A stretch of 64,000 bases of DNA from contig JACEVL010000278.1 in assembly GCA_020284085.1 (NCBI GenBank), forward strand, positions 186,001 through 250,000, read 5' to 3'. The stretch's first letter is position 1; every line of letters begins with the position of its first letter. This document shows positions 58,310 to 64,000 of this stretch, one piece after another. Origin of the DNA: Aporrectodea caliginosa. Its lineage: Eukaryota > Annelida > Clitellata > Crassiclitellata > Lumbricidae. The notes below the pieces were generated by a model. The model saw only the letters and a program-made list of their open reading frames with translations. It made no database searches and was not told the origin of the DNA. The translations under genes and the position numbers were made by a program.

Positions 58310-58500
58310 TTTCTTATATATATATATATATATATATTTCTGCATATATAATATATACATACATATATATATATATATATCAGACTTGTATACGAGACAT
58401 CAAGCTTCGAGACCGAGACCGAGAACGAGACAGTGGGGTCCGAGACCGAGACCGAGACGAGACACAAGGTCCGAGACAGTTCAAGACAGTTCAAAACGAG
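58310..58500. repeat. (TA)n and (GAGACC)n low-complexity DNA
   Basis: (TA)n at 58316-58380 with interruptions, then GAGACCGAGACC repeats at 58400-58490. Confidence 0.9.
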
Positions 58501-58808
58501 TGAAATGCACATTGGACCCAAATCCCGAAACAATTTTTCTCGTAACCTTTGACGTTTTAATAGGCCTACCAAGGACAAGTCACAGAAATCAGCTGATCAC
58601 CTTAATTGTATAAACTATAAAGAAATTAAATATTTCAGCCATTCTGAAATCTTCTAAAATCTAAATGATTCTTAAATTTAAACCAACAAAAATCCATGTA
58701 TTAGCGACATAAGTCACATCACTCACTTTGAGAAACTGAATGATGTTCCAAGCGTTTCGCTTATGTTGGCTCTACACCAGCGGCCATTCATTTTGCTTTT
58801 CATTGATT
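58501..58808. other. Non-coding spacer
   Basis: Nothing recognised. Confidence 0.35.
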
Positions 58809-59075
58809 TCCATAACCATAACCATAACCACGCTTTTTATTGAAACCAGTTGAACAAAGTAATTGACAGTAACGATGATAAACAATGATGATATTGGTTC
58901 AAAGGGGAGTCCTAAAAGGGCCTAAGCCCCGCTAACAAGGGTCACCCTAAAGTAAAGTAATACTGATGATGAGGTGGTCGGAAAATATCTAGAAGTCTCT
59001 GTTTTAAAGAGAACAAAGAATGATTTATCAAAGAACAACTCTTAACTAGTTAACTAACGTGCACACAAGATAAAC

Positions 59076-62060
59076 TTAAGAAACAACCGGAGAGAAGAGA
59101 TACATGCGTAGTTGGCTTTTAAACAAAAGGAAACTATGGACGTTTCTGAGTTGGAGCGGGAGATCATTCCATATCGCGGGGCCAGCGTTTTTTAGGGAGA
59201 ATTTTCGTGAATTGGTGCGAGTGGAGATGCCTCTGAGGTTTGCAGAAGATCTTACTGCGTAACGGTGAATTTCTGAGGTTGAGTGGAAATAACCATCAAA
59301 AGTAAGTGGCAGCATATGTGACCTATATTTAAAAATAAACTCACAGATTTGGATGATTTTAATCTGTTCAGGTTTCGGAATTTTGAATTTGCGGAAAATT
59401 TGAGCGGTGGACTCATAAGTAAACGACCCTGAGATTATTCTAACAGCTTTGTTTTGCAGAACGACAAGTCTTTTTAGTCTAGAGGCATAATTGGAAGCCC
59501 AAACCATATTGCAATATGACAAGTATGGATGAACGAGTGAATAGTAGAGATTTAACCGTAAGCGTAAAGGTAGTATATAAGCGATACGTGATAATATACC
59601 CACGTTTTTTGAGATCTTAGAGGCTATGTGAGATATATGAATATTCCAGGTTAGGTGTTGATCCAAGTGGACTCCTAGAAACTTAACCGATATTACTTGG
59701 GGAACTAGAAAGTTGTCGACTTGAAGTACGCCCTGTAAGGAGGGAGTTTTTTTCCTATGTGAACAGAAAAGAATATAACTAGTTTTACTTAAGTTTAATG
59801 ATAACTTGTTACTTTTAAACCAATCTGTAATTTTCTGTAATTCCCGGTTCGCTAGTTCGAACAAACCTTCATAAGTTTTGTGGGAGATAAATACATTAGA
59901 GTCATCGGCAAAAAGTATAAAATCCACAAGATTTGAAGCATTTGGAAGGTCGTTGATAAATAACAAAAAGAGTAGAGGACCAAGGATAGATCCCTGAGGA
60001 ACTCCGAATTTGACTAATCTTAGTTTAGATAAGCGCCCTTGGCAAACAACAAGTTGTTGCCTATTTGTAAGATAGCTCTTGAACCAACATAGGTTTATAC
60101 CCCGAATCCCAATATTCTCAAGTTTTGCTAATAATATATCGTGGTCGACCGTATCGAATGCCTTGGCAATATCGAGAAAAATACCTATGGAAAACTCATT
60201 ATTGTCGATTACAGAGGATATGTTGTCTTGTATCTTCAGAAGTGCCATTGATGTAGAGTGGCCAGCTTGAAAACCGTGTTGGGAGGGGTATAGTATTTTC
60301 ATTCTGGTAACATAGTCGTATAGTCTATTATACATAAGTTTTTCAAGGATCTTAGAAAAATACGGGAGGATTGATATAGGTCTGTAGTTGGTAATATCCT
60401 CATGAGTGCCTTGTTTAAAGATGGGTACAATTTTGGCCAGTTTAAGCGCGGAAGGAACTATACCGGTAGAAAGGGAACAATTGAAGATATTTGTTAGGGG
60501 AATAGCTACATCTTCAACAATAGATTGCATGATAGAGGGATCAATTTCATCAAGACCCGTACTGTGGGTGGTTTTCAAGGAGTGGCATATAGAGACTAGC
60601 TCGGCAGGTGATGCTGGAATGACTGCAAAAGAATTGGGCCTCGGACAATTTAGGTACCTGTCAAAAGAATTACTGGATGGGGGTAATTTGTCAACCAGGG
60701 ATTGTGCTAGACCAGTAAAATAGTTATTAAATTTCTCAGCCATAATACTAGGATCAACGACGTTAGTTCCAGCAATGCATAGGGCATCAATAACATTTTC
60801 GGATGTATTTTTATTAATTATTGACCTAATAACTCGCCAGGTTTTCCTAAGGTCATTAGAATATTTCATAAACTCAGATTCAAAGTAGAACTGTTCAGCT
60901 TTTATTCTTAACGCTTTGAATTTGTTTCTATAAATAATAAAGTTTTGTTTATTAATACTAGTCGGGTTTTTAATATACTTCAAATATAATTTTTCCTTTT
61001 TTTTAGATGACTTTAGTAATCCAGTGGTCATCCATGGATTCTTAAATTTATTTCGATTACTCACCGTTTTACTGACCAATGGAAAAGCTATGTTATATGC
61101 TGCTTTAAACAACGAAAAGAATTCATCATAAGCGACATCGGGGTTATCATTGCAACAAAGAGTAAGAACAGATGACCAATTTAATTGTGCAAGCTCAGAC
61201 TTGAATTGCGCTATGGAAGCTTCGTCAATTTTCCTAGTTTGGGTGCATGGAGGTAAAGGTTTATAAGAAGGAGTGAGGTTTACTCGAACCATAATTGGCA
61301 AGTGATCAGAGATATCAGTGACAATTATGAAAGAATCAATCAATTTAGGAATAGAATTGGAAAAGATATTGTCAATTAGCGTTGACGTGGTGGACGTTAT
61401 TCGGGTAGGTTTAGTTATTGACGGAAGAAAGTGGTTGGTGGACATCATATCCAGGAAATTATTGGTCAATAAGTGGTCTTGGACTTTCAACAAATCAATA
61501 TTAAAATCACCCAATACTAGAACGTCGTTATTTTTCTTACTTAGAGAAGAAATAAGTTGGCCAAAGTCTGAGTTAAACTCATCCAGATCCTGTCCTGGGG
61601 GTCTATAGACAACTCCAGTTATGTAATAGGAGCCATTTGGAAGTGGGAAACGAATAAATAGGCTCTCATAAGTGGGGTGAGATGAATAATTTTCCTCTTG
61701 GTGGAAGATAATGTGAGATTTTACAAAAAAACCTACTCCTCCCCCGCGTCCTGTGGATCTGTGTTTACCAATGAAATTATAACCTGGAATATGTATTTGG
61801 TTCGAGGAGAATTCATCTAACCAAGTTTCCGTAACTGCTAGTATATCCACCGGGAGAGAGCCCAATAGAATAATTAAGTCAGGTATTTTATTTATAATAC
61901 TGCGGCAGTTTATATGCATTAGTGATACCTGACCAGAAGTAGATGTTAAGTTGTGGCTTAACTTAGTGGGAGTATAGTAACAACTTTCTTTTGGCCTATG
62001 AATGAAGTAGTTCATATCAGGATCGAGATCAGGGTTATTCAAGCAGAGTTCGAGTTTCAT
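59076..62060 (-). CDS. LINE ORF2: APE endonuclease and reverse transcriptase, 994 residues
   Basis: Intact. Endonuclease, residues about 45-260: LMHINCRSI, VTETWLDE, GRGGGVGFF, VVYRPPG, LGDFNID and the catalytic-end SDHLPIMV. RT, about 470-760: IVPIFKQGTHEDITNYRPIS, SKILEKLMYNRLYDYV, QHGFQAGHSTSMALLK, LDIAKAFDTVDHDILL, FGVPQGSILGPLLFLLFIND, the catalytic LFADDSN, WFKSNKLSLNLSKTSY, VKFLGVHLD. The C-terminal region ends NAGPAIWNDLPLQLRN. The enzyme nicks target DNA and primes reverse transcription from the nick. The ATG at 62060 overlaps the end of the PHD ORF by 26 bases in another frame. The absence of any stop in 3 kb suggests recent activity. Confidence 0.9.
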   Translation of the reverse strand: MKLELCLNNPDLDPDMNYFIHRPKESCYYTPTKLSHNLTSTSGQVSLMHINCRSIINKIPDLIILLGSLPVDILAVTETWLDEFSSNQIHIPGYNFIGKHRSTGRGGGVGFFVKSHIIFHQEENYSSHPTYESLFIRFPLPNGSYYITGVVYRPPGQDLDEFNSDFGQLISSLSKKNNDVLVLGDFNIDLLKVQDHLLTNNFLDMMSTNHFLPSITKPTRITSTTSTLIDNIFSNSIPKLIDSFIIVTDISDHLPIMVRVNLTPSYKPLPPCTQTRKIDEASIAQFKSELAQLNWSSVLTLCCNDNPDVAYDEFFSLFKAAYNIAFPLVSKTVSNRNKFKNPWMTTGLLKSSKKKEKLYLKYIKNPTSINKQNFIIYRNKFKALRIKAEQFYFESEFMKYSNDLRKTWRVIRSIINKNTSENVIDALCIAGTNVVDPSIMAEKFNNYFTGLAQSLVDKLPPSSNSFDRYLNCPRPNSFAVIPASPAELVSICHSLKTTHSTGLDEIDPSIMQSIVEDVAIPLTNIFNCSLSTGIVPSALKLAKIVPIFKQGTHEDITNYRPISILPYFSKILEKLMYNRLYDYVTRMKILYPSQHGFQAGHSTSMALLKIQDNISSVIDNNEFSIGIFLDIAKAFDTVDHDILLAKLENIGIRGINLCWFKSYLTNRQQLVVCQGRLSKLRLVKFGVPQGSILGPLLFLLFINDLPNASNLVDFILFADDSNVFISHKTYEGLFELANRELQKITDWFKSNKLSLNLSKTSYILFCSHRKKTPSLQGVLQVDNFLVPQVISVKFLGVHLDQHLTWNIHISHIASKISKNVGILSRIAYILPLRLRLNLYYSLVHPYLSYCNMVWASNYASRLKRLVVLQNKAVRIISGSFTYESTAQIFRKFKIPKPEQIKIIQICEFIFKYRSHMLPLTFDGYFHSTSEIHRYAVRSSANLRGISTRTNSRKFSLKNAGPAIWNDLPLQLRNVHSFLLFKSQLRMYLFSPVVS

Positions 62061-62352
62061 TCTCCTCGGTGTATATTTTAAGTTTTATTCCTCCACCCTC
62101 TCTAGACTCAATAGCATGTGCAAGACACTCCTCTCCTAAGGCACTCAGAAATTCACGGTCATCTACTAAATGGCTGAAGGGAAACAGGGCCAAAGTGCAG
62201 GGTATACAAATCCAATGAGGTTGATCAGAACTACCAACTGAACAGCATGATAGGTGAAATTGTCCATTGCAAGTAGTACAGGTAATTGTTTTGTTACTAT
62301 CATTTAAATGGCGTGTGCACAAACGACATATAGCGGAAACACTCGTCTCCAC
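62035..62352 (-). CDS. PHD-finger ORF overlapping LINE ORF2
   Basis: 105 residues. The first 50 have the C4HC3 series: ICRLC, then TCTTC, FHLSCC, and HWICIPC. The Trp before the last Cys pair is typical. The remainder is acidic (EENETRTLLE) with no motif. It ends TAA within the first codons of ORF2. Reinitiation or a +1 shift would join them. Some related LINEs carry such a finger in the same protein as the endonuclease; PHD fingers commonly read histone tails, so target choice is a possible role. Confidence 0.75.
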   Translation of the reverse strand: METSVSAICRLCTRHLNDSNKTITCTTCNGQFHLSCCSVGSSDQPHWICIPCTLALFPFSHLVDDREFLSALGEECLAHAIESREGGGIKLKIYTEENETRTLLE

Positions 62353-62928
62353 TCAATCAATGCAAGTGGACAGCTGCCCACAGTGTGCAGAATCAAAATT
62401 AAGCAAGAAAACAAAATAAAGCGTTCATTTAAATAATAACTAGAAAATAAAGCGTTCATTTAAATGTTTCAGGAGAGAACCTTAAATAAAGAACTTACAA
62501 TCGAGTATATCACAATTAGTCAAGTCCTAGCAGTCGAATCAGAACATGTCAAACAATCAACAATCAAGCCAATCAGTGGGAATCCTATAGATTGTACAGA
62601 AAGAAAAAACACACTGAAAACGACAAGTGGCTAATTTAAGCAAAGAGATTACAATTATAATGCTCGTCACAGTTGATTCTGAAAGTTTCCAGCAACCTGT
62701 ATGGCCTAAGCATGACAAACAAACAGACAGAAACCTATTGATGAAGACATAGGTTCTAACCGGATCAGATTCGCAATGAGGTTTTAACTGAGTTAGAAAA
62801 CAAAAGTCTCCGACCTGTTCTGAACAACTCAAAGAAGAACGAGGAGAAGGACCAGGACTTTTACTGGTTATGATAGAAGGAGGAAATAACGTTGACTATA
62901 ACAGTGTAGGAGATAGGGAGCCCATCAG
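62353..62928 (-). other. Spacer between LINE ORF1 and PHD ORF
   Basis: No credible frame. A short duplication AATAAAGCGTTCATTTAAAT occurs at about 62416 and 62446. Confidence 0.5.
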
Positions 62929-63597
62929 TCAGGTTGATTGCTGAAGATCCTGGAGGTGAGTAATTCTCTTAGGTTTCTCGGTTTCCGAATCACTGGATCT
63001 GATAAAGATATGGCCTCCCGAGGACCATGTCGAGACAATCTTTTTTTCCCGGACCATCTTTCTAGCTTGGGCAAAGATAGTTGCGTTGAGTCTTGTGAGG
63101 TGTTCGTTGATGAATATGCGGCCGTCGCCAGGAAGTTGTTGTAATGATCTTCTCGCAGAGTAGACTAGGTTTCTTGATCTTCGTGTGGTAAATTTGACGA
63201 GTATGGGGCGATGGCTGTCCTTACCCTTCACTGGAATACGGTGGGCGATGGAGATGTCTGACTCAGTGAGTGCAAGGCCAAGATGAGTCTGACACAGGTC
63301 CTAACACAGCAGTGGTAGCCTCCTCGTTTGCAGTCCTGTGCGGATGACTTGGTCCCTCCCTCTCAGGCAAACCATGGATGACAAGGTTCTCAAGCCGTGA
63401 GTAGGTTTCGATATCATCCAGACGAGTACGCAAGGAGGAGGTTTCTTCCTCGAGGTGATGAACTTTTTCAAGAGTGGCCTCGTTGATCGTGGACATGACT
63501 TCAACCGATACGTCCTTAACCATTAATTTTGCTTGATCGTCGAGGTTAGTTCTTTTGCGAGTTTATTGAAGAGTTCTTCGATGAGGGGAGTCAGCAT
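62929..63597 (-). pseudogene. LINE ORF1 (L1-ORF1p-like RNA-binding protein), two frameshifts
   Basis: The likely start is ATG at 63597 (MLTPLIEELFNKLAKE). A shift near 63525 leads to a coiled coil (VMSTINEATLEKVHHLEEE...LRTRLDDIETYSRLENLVI), the L1-ORF1p-type linker into the RRM. A second shift near 63300 leads to the frame with ISIAHRIPVKGKDS, RPILVKFTTRRSRNLVYSAR, IFINEHLTRLNATIF and ARKMVREKKIVSTWS, the C-terminal RNA-binding domain. The protein would coat LINE RNA. The shifts mean this copy cannot supply it. Confidence 0.75.
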
Positions 63598-63654
63598 GGT
63601 AAATAGACGCGAAGTCAGGACGTTCATAATCCGCAGTGTGATTTTCCTTACAGA

Positions 63655-63785
63655 TTTTATTTTAGTTATAGTTATAGTTATAGTTAATGATTTTTTTATT
63701 TTAGTTATAGTTATAGTTATAGTTAGTATTATTTTTAGTTATAGTTATAGTTATAGTTAATGGATTTTTATTTTAGTTAATTTTA
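63655..63785. repeat. (TTATAG)n tandem repeats
   Basis: Three blocks of TTATAGTTATAGTTATAG separated by TTTTTTATTTTAG. They adjoin the 5' end of the LINE. Confidence 0.9.
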
Positions 63786-64000
63786 GTTACTACTTAGTTA
63801 CAATAATTAAGTCTATAAGCAAAATTGTGCGTATTAATACGCTGTTTCACAATTTACTCAAAGCTATGAAAACCTTTGAAGCATGGGTACAGTCAGCTTC
63901 ATGAATACAAGAGTTTCCAAAGTAACTGACAAATTTCACAATAAAAATTTCGCATTTTTCATTCTCATTTATGTCGAATCGTCCATATTGCACTTCCTAT
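63786..64000. other. AT-rich window end
   Basis: Nothing recognised. Confidence 0.4.

Larger units (their letters stand above)
58809..63600 (-). mobile_element. Near full-length LINE (CR1/jockey-like group) with PHD-finger ORF
   Basis: On the minus strand: ORF1 (63597-62929, two frameshifts), a 580-bp spacer, a PHD-finger ORF (62352-62035), the APE-RT ORF (62060-59076, intact), a 270-bp 3' UTR, and a (GGTTAT)n tail at 58810-58831. (CTATAA)n repeats lie just outside the 5' end at 63660-63760. This is the most complete retroelement in the window. The exact clade is not settled by eye: the RT has FADD and the endonuclease is of APE type. Confidence 0.8.

Noticed and set aside
58809..58832. Telomere-like (CCATAA)n
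   Set aside because: Not the animal TTAGGG repeat and only a few units; better explained as the LINE tail.

Overview
The window is eukaryotic, intron-bearing, repeat-dominated DNA with no bacterial or viral gene layout. It holds APE-type LINEs, a tRNA-derived SINE with a LINE-like tail, a Gypsy element with integrase upstream of RT (Gmr1-type order, described from deuterostomes), MULE, hAT, Harbinger-like and pogo-like DNA transposons, and GT-AG introns. The words TAGGCCTA/TAGGCCTAC recur throughout. Together these suggest an animal, most likely a deuterostome (invertebrate deuterostome or fish-like). The species cannot be fixed from the sequence alone.

Layout. 1-2096: degenerate repeats, then the frameshifted N-terminal part of a protein I associate with Polinton-like PolB elements. 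2103-11228: a Ty3/Gypsy element cut into that gene, with gag, a mutated protease, RT-RNase H and integrase. Its integrase is split by a second, younger element (6776-10168) on the other strand, whose LTRs are nearly identical and which has the Gmr1-type order (IN C-terminus before RT). 11229-12640: non-coding, with one hAT MITE bearing a perfect 8-bp duplication. 12641-22387: a MULE DNA transposon with 30-bp terminal inverted repeats, a seven-exon transposase that I could read across all splice sites, and four secondary insertions, one inside exon 5. 22388-26830: non-coding, including a solo-type LTR of the first Gypsy family, a TGTA microsatellite and LINE scraps.

26830-38460: an RTE-type LINE between 85-93 bp direct repeats, a GGCGCC-box MITE, the SINE, a pogo-like element carrying a PHD-finger remnant inserted into a dispersed repeat, a G-rich minisatellite, and a long L2/CR1-type RT. 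38461-47540: RTE and hAT transposase fragments, a ~250-bp tandem repeat, a 16-unit minisatellite with two unit types, LINE 3' ends and a ~360-bp tandem region. 47540-52000: microsatellite, a decayed transposon-derived protein of a recurrent uncharacterised family, LINE scraps and a perfect 21-bp hairpin.

52120-58070 holds the only convincing host-gene material: two exons that look like adjacent parts of one Star-like/FkbM methyltransferase gene, but on opposite strands 5.3 kb apart. 58800-63600 is a near full-length LINE on the minus strand (frameshifted ORF1, a PHD-finger ORF, and an intact 994-residue APE-RT ORF).

The window is best read as a nest of transposons, in which insertion order can be worked out from what interrupts what, around a rearranged host gene. 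All family names rest on motifs seen by eye; no database search was possible.
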